From: Fermentibacter danicus
GTDB lineage: Bacteria; Fermentibacterota; Fermentibacteria; Fermentibacterales; Fermentibacteraceae
Length of the DNA stretch: 36,051 nucleotides
Reading direction: 5' to 3'
NCBI GenBank assembly: GCA_001618615.1
Contig: LKHB01000187.1
Span: 1-36,051 of the forward strand
In this document: positions 23,002 through 31,814 of the stretch, one piece after another
Layout of the letters: each line of letters begins with the position of its first letter
Numbering within the stretch: the first letter of the stretch is position 1
Program-made: the position numbers and the translations under genes
The notes under the pieces: generated by a model
The model's input: the letters and a program-made list of their open reading frames with translations, nothing else
The model's database searches: none
Told to the model about the DNA's origin: nothing

Positions 23002-23447
23002 TGCCTGAATACAGGGTTTTCGTGAACGGGAAGCAATACGACGTCAACATCGGCAGGATGATGGACGACCGGGTGGACGTGATGGTGAACGGGAAGAGCT
23101 TCCAGGTGGAGCTCGAGGGCCCCAGAAAGGCGGTCTCGAAGACCCCCAGGATCGAGACCAGGCCTCATGTCGTGAGCGCCGCCGAGGCTCCGGACAAGAC
23201 AACCCCCCCGGGCATCGCCAGCTCGGTGACGAAGGGCGACATACTCGCCCCGCTGCCCGGCCTGATACTGAAGCTGATGGTGAAGGAGGGCGATCAGGTC
23301 CGGGAGGGCCAGCCAGTCGCCATCATGGAAGCTATGAAGATGGAGAATGAAATAGAGTCCCCGTTCACAGGAGTTGTTACGAGCGTCCCCGTGAAGCAGG
23401 GGGATACCGTTCTCGAAAACGCACTGCTGATGAAGATAGGGAGTTGA
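23001..23447 (+). CDS. biotin carrier subunit of methylmalonyl-CoA decarboxylase
   Basis: The start ATG 23001 shares a base with the previous TGA. 148 residues: an N-terminal assembly segment (~1-45), a Thr/Pro-rich linker, and a biotinyl domain from ~78 (DILAPLPGLILKLMVKEGD). The biotinylation motif EAMKMEN has Lys113, and the lysine lies ~35 residues from the C-terminus as expected. It carries carboxybiotin from the alpha subunit to the membrane beta subunit. Confidence 0.94.
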   Translation: MPEYRVFVNGKQYDVNIGRMMDDRVDVMVNGKSFQVELEGPRKAVSKTPRIETRPHVVSAAEAPDKTTPPGIASSVTKGDILAPLPGLILKLMVKEGDQVREGQPVAIMEAMKMENEIESPFTGVVTSVPVKQGDTVLENALLMKIGS

Positions 23448-23451
23448 TTGA

Positions 23452-24663
23452 ATGTCCCCGGCCGACCGCCTCCTCGGCGTGCTGACGGCCGCAGCGGGCG
23501 TCCAGTCGAGCACCGCGTCCGATCTGTCGAGCATCTTCCGGGTCACGGGATTCGGGAACATCGAGGTCGGAAACCTGATCATGATCGCGGTGGGGCTGGC
23601 GATGATCGGGCTCGCCGTCAGGAAGAACTACGAACCGCTCCTGCTGGTCCCGATCGGCTTCGGGATCATCGCGGGGAACATCCCCTACGATCCCGCCCTC
23701 ATGCCGATCGGCTACCAGGACGTGCTGAACGGACAACAGTCGGTCTTCAACCTGCTCTATTTCGGGGTCTCCAGCGGGCTCTTCCCGCCGCTGATCTTCC
23801 TCGGGATAGGCGCCATGACCGACTTCAGCGCCCTGCTCTCCAACCCGAAGCTGCTCCTCCTCGGAGCCGCCGCGCAGATAGGGATCTTTCTCACCCTGAT
23901 GGGGTCCCTCCTTCTCGGCTTCGACTTGAAGGAGGCCGCCGCCATCGGCATCATCGGAGGCGCCGACGGTCCCACGGCGATCTTCGTCGCCAGCCAGATG
24001 GCCCCCCATCTCCTGGGCGCGATAGCCATAGCCGCATACTCCTACATGGGTCTGGTTCCGGTGATCCAGCCCCCGATAATGAAGCTGCTCACCACCCCGG
24101 CCGAGCGCCGGATCAGGATGAAGCCCGCCAGGCGGGTGTCAAAGACGGAGAAGGTTCTATTCCCCATCGTGTCCTTCATCATCACGGCCTTCATAGCGCC
24201 CGGGGCCATCACCCTCCTGGGCATGCTCTTCTTCGGGAACCTCCTGAGGGAGAGCGGAGTCACAAACCGCCTCTCCGACAGCGCACAGAACGCCCTCAAC
24301 AACATCGTCGTGATGCTGCTGGGCTTCTCGGTGGGCACGAGCACGCAGGCGAGCTACTTCCTTACGCCGCAGTCGATACTGATCTTCGTCCTCGGGGCGG
24401 CCAGCTTCGCCGCCGCAACTGCGGGAGGCGTGCTCTTCGCCAAGCTCATGAATCTCTTCCTCAAGGGAGAGAACAAGATAAACCCGCTGATCGGATCGGC
24501 CGGCGTGTCTGCCGTTCCTGACTCGGCCCGCGTGTCCGAGATCGTGGGGCGGCAGTACGACCCGAAGAACCACCTGCTCATGCACGCTATGGGTCCCAAC
24601 GTGGCGGGCGTCATCGGAAGCGCGATCGCGGCCGGTATCCTCCTCGCGATGATTCCGCACTAG
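23452..24663 (+). CDS. mmdB: Na+-pumping decarboxylase beta subunit
   Basis: 403 residues with roughly nine to eleven membrane segments. Family motifs are FGIIAGNIPYDP, PPLIFLGIGAMTDF, GGADGPTAIF (the Asp is the Na+/H+-coupling carboxylate in the family), PVIQPPIMKLLT, NNIVVMLLGFSVG, and GPNVAGVIGSAIAAG at the end. It decarboxylates carboxybiotin and exports 1-2 Na+ per turnover. GGGAG lies shortly upstream. Its presence completes the pump and makes the operon energy-conserving. Confidence 0.94.
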   Translation: MSPADRLLGVLTAAAGVQSSTASDLSSIFRVTGFGNIEVGNLIMIAVGLAMIGLAVRKNYEPLLLVPIGFGIIAGNIPYDPALMPIGYQDVLNGQQSVFNLLYFGVSSGLFPPLIFLGIGAMTDFSALLSNPKLLLLGAAAQIGIFLTLMGSLLLGFDLKEAAAIGIIGGADGPTAIFVASQMAPHLLGAIAIAAYSYMGLVPVIQPPIMKLLTTPAERRIRMKPARRVSKTEKVLFPIVSFIITAFIAPGAITLLGMLFFGNLLRESGVTNRLSDSAQNALNNIVVMLLGFSVGTSTQASYFLTPQSILIFVLGAASFAAATAGGVLFAKLMNLFLKGENKINPLIGSAGVSAVPDSARVSEIVGRQYDPKNHLLMHAMGPNVAGVIGSAIAAGILLAMIPH

Positions 24664-24669
24664 GAGGAG

Positions 24670-25659
24670 ATGGGAAACCTGAAGATCCGCAGCTACGACT
24701 GCCTGGTCACGGGCGGCGCCGGCTTCATCGGTTCGCATGTCTGCGAGGCCCTTCTTGCGAAGGGGAACAGCGTCCTCGTGGTGGACGACCTGTCCACGGG
24801 AAATCTCGCCAACCTCGAAGGCTGCGTCTCGAATCCTGAGTTCAGCTACACCATAGGCTCCGTCTGCGACGAGTCGCTCGTGGCCGAGGCCGTGGACCTC
24901 TGCGGCACCGTGATCCACCTGGCCGCCGCGGTCGGCGTGGAGACCATCATCCGCCACCCGGTGGAGACCATCGCGGTGAACGTCAGGGGTACCGAAAACG
25001 TGCTCCACGCTGCGGGCAAGAAGGGGCGGAGGACGTTCATCGCCTCCACCTCGGAGGTCTACGGCAAGAGCGAGGCGGTCCCCTTCGACGAGGAAGGCGA
25101 CCTCGTCTTCGGGGCGACAAGTCGAAGCCGCTGGAGCTACGCCTGCTCCAAGACCATAGACGAGTTCCTAGCCCTGGCCTACGCCAAGGACCGGGGGCTG
25201 CCCGTAACCATCGGAAGGCTTTTCAACACCGTGGGCCCCAGGCAGTCCGGCAGATACGGGATGGTCCTCCCGCGCTTCATCAGGCAGGCCCTGGCGGGGG
25301 ATCCCATCACGGTTTACGGCGACGGAACGCAGACCAGGTGCTTCAGCCTGGTCTACGAGGTTGTCGATTGCATTCTGGCTCTGCTGGATACACCCGGCTC
25401 GATCGGTCTGGCCGTTAACATCGGATCGACCGAGGAAATCTCGATCATGGACCTGGCCAGGCTGGTGCGGGAGAAGACGGAATCCCGGTCCGAGATCAGG
25501 ATCGTCCCCTACGACGAGGCGTATCCGAAGGACTTCGAGGACATGCAGAGGCGCGTTCCCGACGTGACCAGGCTGCGGGAACTCGTTGGATTCGTCCCCG
25601 GTGCCGGCATATCGGAGATCATAGACAGGATACTGGCTTCGGGCCGGCATCCTTCCTGA
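24670..25659 (+). CDS. NAD-dependent nucleotide-sugar epimerase/dehydratase (extended SDR)
   Basis: 329 residues. Rossmann motif VTGGAGFIGSHV at ~13-24, Asp for NAD ribose in VVDDLSTGN, HLAAAVGVE, the catalytic Ser/Thr in STSEVYG, and Tyr-x3-Lys in YACSK. Then GRLFNTVGPRQ and GDGTQTRCF in the sugar-binding part. This is the profile of UDP-glucose 4-epimerase/UDP-glucuronate decarboxylase-type enzymes; the substrate cannot be fixed. AGGAGG sits only two bases before the ATG, so the Shine-Dalgarno pairing must use its 5' part. It begins 6 nt after mmdB and is likely co-transcribed although functionally unrelated. Confidence 0.88.
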   Translation: MGNLKIRSYDCLVTGGAGFIGSHVCEALLAKGNSVLVVDDLSTGNLANLEGCVSNPEFSYTIGSVCDESLVAEAVDLCGTVIHLAAAVGVETIIRHPVETIAVNVRGTENVLHAAGKKGRRTFIASTSEVYGKSEAVPFDEEGDLVFGATSRSRWSYACSKTIDEFLALAYAKDRGLPVTIGRLFNTVGPRQSGRYGMVLPRFIRQALAGDPITVYGDGTQTRCFSLVYEVVDCILALLDTPGSIGLAVNIGSTEEISIMDLARLVREKTESRSEIRIVPYDEAYPKDFEDMQRRVPDVTRLRELVGFVPGAGISEIIDRILASGRHPS

Positions 25660-25663
25660 TCCC

Positions 25664-26452
25664 GTGGAGAGGATCGAGTCCCCGGACAACCGCTCCGTCA
25701 GGCGGGCGGTCGAACTCTCGACTCCCAGAGGGGTGGACAAGCATGGGGCCTTCCTCGTGGAAGGCCCCAGGTTCATCCGGGATCTCGCGGTACGCAGCCC
25801 CGGCATCGTCCTGGAAGTGCTCGTGTGCGAGGGAGTCGATTTCCCGGACATTCCCCGGCGCCTCGAAGAGGGGCGGGCACTCCTTCTTCCGGAGAAGATC
25901 TTCCGGCTCATATCCGACACGGTGCATTCTCAGGGGCTGGCCGCCGTCTGCAGGCTGCCCGTCCAGCCCGCCGGGCTGGAGGCGGGCGGTGATCCCTCGA
26001 CAGTACTCGTTCTGGACGGGATCGCCGACCCCGGGAACGCCGGCACCCTGCTGCGGTGCGCCGCCGCCTTCGGATTCGCCGCGGTGCTGTCGCTCTCCGG
26101 GACGTGCAATCTCTACTCGCCGAAGGTGACGAGAGCCGCCGCAGGCGTGAACGCGTGGCTGCCCGTGATCCGCGGCCTGGATGCCGGGAGGGCGGCCTCG
26201 ATTCTGACGGATGCCGGGTATACGGCTCTGGCGGCCGAGAAGAGGGGGCGGCCCGTCTACTCCGCCTCAATCCCCGAAAGATGCGCCCTCGTCGTCGGTT
26301 CCGAGGCGCACGGCCTGTCCGCCGGGGCTTCCGCATTCTGCCGCGGCGCCCTCTCGGTGCCGCAGACCGAGGATGTCGAGTCGCTCAACGCGGCGGTGGC
26401 AGGCGCCGTCCTGATGAGCTGGATCGGCTCCCGGAGGCCCCGGAAGAGCTAG
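25664..26452 (+). CDS. SPOUT-class RNA 2'-O-methyltransferase (TrmH/SpoU family)
   Basis: GTG start at 25664, four bases after the previous stop. 262 residues: an N-terminal substrate-binding domain (~1-100, with GAFLVEGPRFIRDL) and a SPOUT catalytic domain with motif 1 DGIADPGNAGTLLRCAAAFG, motif 2 VVGSEAHGLS and motif 3 VESLNAAVAGAVLM. These form the knotted SAM site. Enzymes of this layout methylate ribose in 23S rRNA. Its TAG stop shares the tetranucleotide CTAG (26449-26452) with the convergent gene's stop. Confidence 0.9.
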   Translation: MERIESPDNRSVRRAVELSTPRGVDKHGAFLVEGPRFIRDLAVRSPGIVLEVLVCEGVDFPDIPRRLEEGRALLLPEKIFRLISDTVHSQGLAAVCRLPVQPAGLEAGGDPSTVLVLDGIADPGNAGTLLRCAAAFGFAAVLSLSGTCNLYSPKVTRAAAGVNAWLPVIRGLDAGRAASILTDAGYTALAAEKRGRPVYSASIPERCALVVGSEAHGLSAGASAFCRGALSVPQTEDVESLNAAVAGAVLMSWIGSRRPRKS

Positions 26453-27921
26453 CGCCTCCCCGTTATCCCGCCAAGGAGACCCCGGAAGATCGACCTCCCG
26501 ACCTGGCTGCCCACGGTCCTCATGGTCTGCTTGGCGAAAGTCTCGACCATCCCCTGGCGCCTTCCCGTGCCCCAGAGAATTTCGCCCAGTCTGCCCCTCT
26601 GCTTCTCCTCCCCGCTCTTCTTCTCCTCCGCCGCAGGGGCGGCGGCCTGGGCGGCGCGCTTCGCCAGGATCTCGAAGGCGGATTCCCTGTCCACGGGGAC
26701 GTCGTATCTGGAGCCGAGAGGGCTCCTTCTGCGCACTTCGTCGCGTTCGGCCTCCGTGATGGAGCCCATCCTGCACCTCGGCGGGCAGATGGTCGCCCGT
26801 TCGACCGGCATGGGCACGCCCTTGTCGCGGAGCATCGAAACGAGGGCCTCTCCGACGGCGAGTTGCGAGATCACCTCGGCTACGTCGAGGGGTGGGTTGG
26901 GAACGAACGTCTCCGCGGCGGTTTTGACGGCCTTGAGGTCGCGGGGGGTGAAGGCGCGGAGGGCGTGCTGGATGCGGTTCCCCATCTGGCCCAGCACCTC
27001 TTCAGGAATGTCATCGGGGAACTGAGAGCAGAAATAAACGCCGACTCCCTTGGATCTGATGATGCGGACCACCTGCTCCACCTTCTGCCGAAGGGCCGGA
27101 GGCGCGTCGGCGAAGAGCAGGTGAGCCTCGTCGAAGAAGAAGACCATCCTCGGTCTGTCCTCGTCCCCGACCTCCGGCAGATTCTCGAAGAGTTCGGACA
27201 GCAGCCAGAGCAGGAAGCTGGAATACAGACGGGGCTTGAGTACGAGCTGGTCCGCCGCCAGGATGCTGATCACACCCCTGCCCTGGAGATCGGTTCTCAT
27301 CAGGTCTCCCAGTTCGAGGGCGGGTTCTCCGAAAAAGCCTTTTCCTCCATCATTCTCGAGCCTCAGGAGGGCGCGCTGTATGGCGGCTATGGAGGATGCC
27401 GACACCAGACCGTACTCGGTGGAGACGTCCTTACGGTTCTCGGCGACGAAGCCCAGGAGCGCCCTGAGGTCCGCAAGGTCCAGGAGGAGCAGCCCCTGGT
27501 CGTCGGCCAGCCTGAAGACGATCTCGAGGACTCCCGACTGGGTGTCGTTGAGTTCGAGTATCCTGGCCATGAGTGTAGGGCCCATCTCGGTTGCTGTGGT
27601 GCGGACGGGGTGCCCCTTCCTGCCGTAGAGGTCCCACAGGATGACCGGGCTGGCCTCGCAGGAGTAACCGTCGATCCCGATGGAGGCGACCCTCTCCCTG
27701 ATCCTGTCCGTCATCTCGCCCGGCATGGCCAGGCCGGCCACGTCGCCCTTCACGTCCGCCATGAAGACCGGGACGCCCATGCGGGAGAATCCTTCGGCCA
27801 GCACCATGAGGGACACGGTCTTGCCCGTGCCGGTCGCCCCGGCGACAAGGCCGTGCCGGTTTCCATACCTTGCGAGCAGGTTGACCTGCTCGACTCCCTT
27901 CCCCACGAGTATCCGGTCCAT
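26449..27921 (-). CDS. HerA-like ATPase (DUF853 family)
   Basis: ATG 27921 has GGGAGG six bases upstream; the GTG at 27924 is too close to it. 490 residues. Walker A GATGTGKT (28-35), FMADVKGDVAGLAMPG, Walker B RMVFFFDEAHLLF, arginine-finger region IRSKGVGVYFCSQ, and GNRIQHALRAFTP match the DUF853 group of HerA/FtsK-type helicase-like ATPases. The C-terminal ~90 residues are charged and low complexity. Family members are linked to DNA processing, but no biochemical role is settled. No NurA nuclease gene is adjacent. Expression is independent of the convergent operon. Confidence 0.9.
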   Translation of the reverse strand: MDRILVGKGVEQVNLLARYGNRHGLVAGATGTGKTVSLMVLAEGFSRMGVPVFMADVKGDVAGLAMPGEMTDRIRERVASIGIDGYSCEASPVILWDLYGRKGHPVRTTATEMGPTLMARILELNDTQSGVLEIVFRLADDQGLLLLDLADLRALLGFVAENRKDVSTEYGLVSASSIAAIQRALLRLENDGGKGFFGEPALELGDLMRTDLQGRGVISILAADQLVLKPRLYSSFLLWLLSELFENLPEVGDEDRPRMVFFFDEAHLLFADAPPALRQKVEQVVRIIRSKGVGVYFCSQFPDDIPEEVLGQMGNRIQHALRAFTPRDLKAVKTAAETFVPNPPLDVAEVISQLAVGEALVSMLRDKGVPMPVERATICPPRCRMGSITEAERDEVRRRSPLGSRYDVPVDRESAFEILAKRAAQAAAPAAEEKKSGEEKQRGRLGEILWGTGRRQGMVETFAKQTMRTVGSQVGRSIFRGLLGGITGRR

Positions 27922-28040
27922 CACCGACCTCCCGTCCCATGTTCCGATCAGGCCGGAAAGCCGCCCGACCGCTCGCGATCCTTAATGCACATATTCTAAC
28001 ACGAGTCCGACGGCATTCCACAACACTCCCGGGGGATGAG

Positions 28041-30146
28041 ATGAGATACATCGTGTTTGCAGCGGTTCTGCTGGCAGCTTCTGCGCCGGCCGGCGAGATT
28101 TCCTTCGATTTCTCCCTCCCCCGGGGAGTCCGTCTCGTCACCGAATACGCCGGCGGAGCGCTTCCGGAATGCCCGGGCGGGCTCACCTGGTTCGACGAGG
28201 GTCAGCCCAACCTCCCCGTCGTGACGCACACGTTCGTAATCCCGCAGGGGATGTCCGTGACGGGCGCGGAGATGGAGATCGTCACCGAAGCCGTGATCGA
28301 CGGCTTTCACAACGTTCTCCCCGTCCGCGTTACCTCCAGATCGTTTTTAAAATCTGGTCCAAACTCCCGGGATTCGTTCGGAGAGGGGCCCGGCCCGTTC
28401 CTTCGTGACCCCGGGATATACCTCTCAGATGAGGTTTTCCCCGCATCGCCCGTGGTCGCGACCTGCACCGGAACGCGGACCGGATTTCAGCTCGGGTCGG
28501 TCTCGATCTCGCCCTTCTCGTACAATCCGCTCTCGGGAAGGCTCTCCGTGATCACCGAAGCCAGGATCACCCTCTCGTACTCGCCCGATCCCGCAGTCGA
28601 GCGCCTCTGCCTGACCGAAGGGCAGATCGGGCACGCCCGGGCCATTCTGGAAAACATCGTCGACAATCCCCGGGATCTCGAAGCCTGCCGTCCCGAAGAG
28701 AGGGAAACAGACGACTCCTGGCCGGTCTGGGTGGCGATAGGCCCGGCCTCGATCGAGGCCACCCTCCAGCCTCTGGTGGACCACCGGAACTCTACGGGGC
28801 TCGAGGCCGCATACGTGACACTCGACTCGATCTACGCGAACTACACCGGCTACGACACGCAGGAACAGATCAGGAACTACCTCAAGCACGCCTATGAGAA
28901 CCAGGGGCTGATCTACGCCCTGATCGTCGGTGACTGGGGCCCGACCCAGAGGATCTCCAGCCTGGTCGTGGGCGGCGACAGCCTCATGCTCGCCCAGACC
29001 GCCGACCTCTACTTCTCCGACCTCACCAGGATGTGGGACGGCGACGGCGACCATCTGTACGGCGAGAACACCGACTGGATCGACTACTACTCCGACATCA
29101 CGGTAGGCAGGTTCAGCTCGGACGTTCAGTTGCACATAGCCACGATGGTTTCGAAGGCCATCGCCTACGAGACGGAATCCGCCGAGGGCGCCTGGCGCAC
29201 GACGGCTCTGCTCTGCGGCGCAGGTCTATGGCCCGATGTCGAACCCGACGGCTACTGGGGGAGCTTCGTCTGCGACTCGATCTCGAAACGGATACCCCCG
29301 TCGTGGACGCAGATAAGGCGATACGAATCCCGGTCGGGCCACCCCAACGACCAGATCGACATTATCAACCGGGGAGCGAGCTACGTCAGTGACCAGGGAC
29401 ATGGAGGTCCGGGCGGGGTCTACTGGTACTACAGTCCGGGCAACATGTTCACGAATCAGAACTACACCGGCATGTCCAACTCCGACAAGCTGACGATCTT
29501 CCATTCCATGGCGTGCGATCCCGGCATGCTCTCCGTCAACGGATGCAGCGCCGAGCGGCTGATGATGTGGCCCGACGGCGGGGCAGTCGCAGTCATGTAC
29601 AACTCCAACTACGGATGGGGCACTCCTCCGTCCGTGGGCCCGTCGGAATGGCTCGAGATCCACTTCGCCAACCAGCTCTTCGTTTTCGGAATCCAGCGGA
29701 TCGGCGACATGCAGGCCGCGGCGAAGGACGCCTTCAAGGCGGCAGGCGGAATGATCCTGCAGAACTGGGTTCTTCAGGAGAACAACTACCTGGGCGATCC
29801 CGCCGAAGTTTTCGTTTCCCGTCAGACGGGAATAGAGGGCGGGCAGCAGTCTCCGGAATCCGGCACGCTTCTCGGCCCGGCCTCCCCGAATCCCGCCCGG
29901 GGCGCCTTCAGCGTGTCGTGGAGCCTGCCCGGTCCCGCAGTGTTTGATGCGACTCTCGAAATGTACGATCTGTCGGGCCGCCGGGTCTGGTCCTGTGATC
30001 TGCAGGCCGGGTCGGGGGCTTCCGGCACGGTCATGGTTCCGGGAACGGACGGAACCGGCACGCAGCTTCCCTCCGGGTGCTACTTGCTGAGGCTCGACTC
30101 GTCCTCCGGGTCCGCCGCCTCGATGGTCATCCTGCTGGGCAAATGA
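28041..30146 (+). CDS. gingipain-type C25 cysteine peptidase with C-terminal sorting domain
   Basis: ATG 28041 follows GGGGG and opens a signal peptide (MRYIVFAAVLLAASAPAG); the longer frame from 27939 is not needed. 701 residues: a propeptide region (~20-220), the peptidase domain (~230-600) with the catalytic pair His454 in QGHGGPGGVYW and Cys492 in HSMACDPGML, and a sorting domain (~610-701: ASPNPARGAFSVSW, LEMYDLSGRRVW, LPSGCYLLRLD). C25 enzymes are secreted through the type IX system and degrade extracellular protein. The 35-bp dispersed repeat interrupts the propeptide near residues 98-109 in frame. No type IX machinery genes are in the window. Confidence 0.92.
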   Translation: MRYIVFAAVLLAASAPAGEISFDFSLPRGVRLVTEYAGGALPECPGGLTWFDEGQPNLPVVTHTFVIPQGMSVTGAEMEIVTEAVIDGFHNVLPVRVTSRSFLKSGPNSRDSFGEGPGPFLRDPGIYLSDEVFPASPVVATCTGTRTGFQLGSVSISPFSYNPLSGRLSVITEARITLSYSPDPAVERLCLTEGQIGHARAILENIVDNPRDLEACRPEERETDDSWPVWVAIGPASIEATLQPLVDHRNSTGLEAAYVTLDSIYANYTGYDTQEQIRNYLKHAYENQGLIYALIVGDWGPTQRISSLVVGGDSLMLAQTADLYFSDLTRMWDGDGDHLYGENTDWIDYYSDITVGRFSSDVQLHIATMVSKAIAYETESAEGAWRTTALLCGAGLWPDVEPDGYWGSFVCDSISKRIPPSWTQIRRYESRSGHPNDQIDIINRGASYVSDQGHGGPGGVYWYYSPGNMFTNQNYTGMSNSDKLTIFHSMACDPGMLSVNGCSAERLMMWPDGGAVAVMYNSNYGWGTPPSVGPSEWLEIHFANQLFVFGIQRIGDMQAAAKDAFKAAGGMILQNWVLQENNYLGDPAEVFVSRQTGIEGGQQSPESGTLLGPASPNPARGAFSVSWSLPGPAVFDATLEMYDLSGRRVWSCDLQAGSGASGTVMVPGTDGTGTQLPSGCYLLRLDSSSGSAASMVILLGK
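28333..28367 (+). repeat. dispersed 35-bp imperfect palindrome, copy 2
   Basis: It lies inside the C25 peptidase propeptide coding region and is AT-rich compared with its surroundings. It contains CCAGAT...ATCTGG arms around CGTTTTTAAA. Its reverse complement matches 17974-18008 at 30 of 35 positions. The insertion keeps the reading frame (encoding SRSFLKSGPNS). Confidence 0.65.
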
Positions 30147-30465
30147 TCAGCCCTGGCTTGAGATGCTTGAGATGCAGTCGCATTTCGATGGAAGGCAATC
30201 TGTTAGCCATAAATCACGGCTCCGGAATCGATTAAACATACCTTGTAATCCATCACGAAAGCACGCCCGCCGGCTTCGTCGTGATCCGTCCGGAAGGCGA
30301 TTCCCGCCACTTACGCCTGGAATCTATTGCGCCTGAACCACAGGATGATGTCATCTACGCACAGTGCGGACCCACAGCGGATGAACGGCAGTCTGTCGTA
30401 AACGGTATGCCTGCGCGATCGCTGAGAGCGGCCACCCATATTCGAGGTGGCATGGTCGGATCAGA
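30147..30465. other. 319-bp intergenic region between convergent genes
   Basis: No gene is supported on either strand. A short tandem repeat, CTTGAGATG twice, lies near 30157-30176. Base composition is more AT-rich at 30180-30260. I see no canonical terminator hairpin with a T-run. Confidence 0.5.
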
Positions 30466-31399
30466 TCAGGGACAGTGCGTGCCCGTCGCTATCCTGAGGC
30501 GGAACACTTCCATCCAGCGAGCCTCCGGGCGCTTCCCGACGGCAAGGAAACAGTCCGTGGCATCGAGAGGGGCGATGCCCGACAGCGAGACACCGGTTCC
30601 AAGGGCCGGCGTTTCCTCCATGAGTACCGATCCGTCCTGTCCGATCACTACGATGAGAGGATGCTCCTGACCCCAGACCCAGGGATTCCGCCCGTCTCCG
30701 GCGGGCGATGTCGCCCCGACCCCGATCAGGACGCCGGAAGGAGCCTCGATGACCTGGTACAGACCTGCCAGCCCCATTCCCGCCCCTGTCGCCTTCCAGA
30801 TCGGGATGCCTGTTTCGCCGTCCAGGAGGCAGACGAACCATTCCTCGGGCGAGGTGTACCACTGCGAGACACGCCCCGCGACGACCACGTCGCCGGAGGA
30901 GGTCATGTCCAGCGAGGCNNGGCGCGATCCTCGCGATCCTCGTCCAGTTCCTGCTGCAATCCGGGCGGCTGCCGAGGAGATACCCGGATTCCTGAGACCC
31001 GGAAACCACGGGGCCGTTCTCCCACTCGTCCGTGCCCTCGAGGAGGCAGGTCCAGAGGGTGTCGGCCTGCGAAACACAGGCCAGGGCCTGCCAGCCCCTG
31101 GCATCCTCGGGCTGGAACCTGGTGATTACCGGCACGAAGGACATATCGATCACGCCGCACTGAAGCGACCCGTCCGGCGCCTCGACCACGGACCAGGCCT
31201 CCATGCCGTTGGCAACGGGGGGAGAGTAGACGATGCGGGTCGCCGTGAAGCCGGGACAAGCCAAGGCGGAGGCCTCGTATCCGTTCAGGTGGAGGGGGAA
31301 CCAGCTCTCGGCCGGGATGGTGCAGCACCCTTCGGAGAGGATCTTGATCCCAGGACAGACGCCGATGGACAGGATCATCACTGGAACAAGCGTCAGCAT
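30466..31399 (-). CDS. secreted beta-propeller-like protein, frame broken by assembly gap
   Basis: The N-terminal part reads from ATG 31399 (hydrophobic leader MLTLVPVMILSIGVCPG) to the nn at 30919-30920. The C-terminal part continues in another frame (ASLDMTSSGDVVVAGRV...) to the TGA at 30466. Both parts share one style: repeated W and G with short beta strands (ACVSQADTLWTCLLEG; EEWFVCLLDGETGIPIWKA), like a PQQ- or Kelch-type propeller. A true gap length of 1 modulo 3 would restore one frame of about 310 residues. The break is therefore probably an artefact of the N placeholder and not a mutation. Function is unknown. Confidence 0.65.
30919..30920. other. assembly gap (nn) in the propeller-like gene
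   Basis: The coding frame changes across these two placeholder bases. A real length of 1 modulo 3 would restore it. Confidence 0.9.
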
Positions 31400-31517
31400 T
31401 CCGTTACCGCCTCGGGTTGGGTTCCCCGGTTCCCTGGATCTTTTAGTGACAAGTGATCCAGCGAGCCTTCACTGTCTCGAATACCCGGATCAACCCTCGC
31501 TTGTTCCGGGGAATGTC

Positions 31518-31814
31518 TCAAGCGGACGCAGATGCCCGCCCGCCCGGTCTTTCGCGGATATCCTCGGCAAGGATGAAGACTCTGTTGTCCCGCACGTTCA
31601 TCAGCCCGAGATTCATGTCCCAGGAGGTTTCGGACTCATCCTCCCCGAAGACGGTCAGAATACCGTTCCCCAGGCTGGCCACGATAGGCGCGTGCCTGGC
31701 GAGTATCCCGAGGTATCCGGAAACCCCGGGGACTATGATCGAGACGGCCCTGCCCTCGAACACGACCCTGTCGTGGGTGATGATCGAGATGTCGAACCCG
31801 GCCTGTCCGCTCAT
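31518..31814 (-). CDS. atpC: F1F0 ATP synthase epsilon subunit, short form
   Basis: 98 residues with the epsilon beta-sandwich (FDISIITHDRVVFEGRAVSIIVPG, GYLGILARHAPIVASLGNG). The ~40-residue C-terminal helical hairpin of longer epsilons (total 130-140) is missing. That hairpin inhibits ATP hydrolysis in E. coli, so this enzyme would lack that brake; Chlorobi-type epsilons are similarly short. It overlaps atpD by 4 nt and is the last gene of the F1 operon. Confidence 0.9.
   Translation of the reverse strand: MSGQAGFDISIITHDRVVFEGRAVSIIVPGVSGYLGILARHAPIVASLGNGILTVFGEDESETSWDMNLGLMNVRDNRVFILAEDIRERPGGRASASA

Noticed and set aside
26056..27999. Very long plus-strand open frame (647 codons) opposite the HerA-like gene
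   Set aside because: It is a shadow in GC-rich DNA. The minus strand encodes clear Walker motifs, and the plus frame overlaps the rRNA methyltransferase and shows no family motif.
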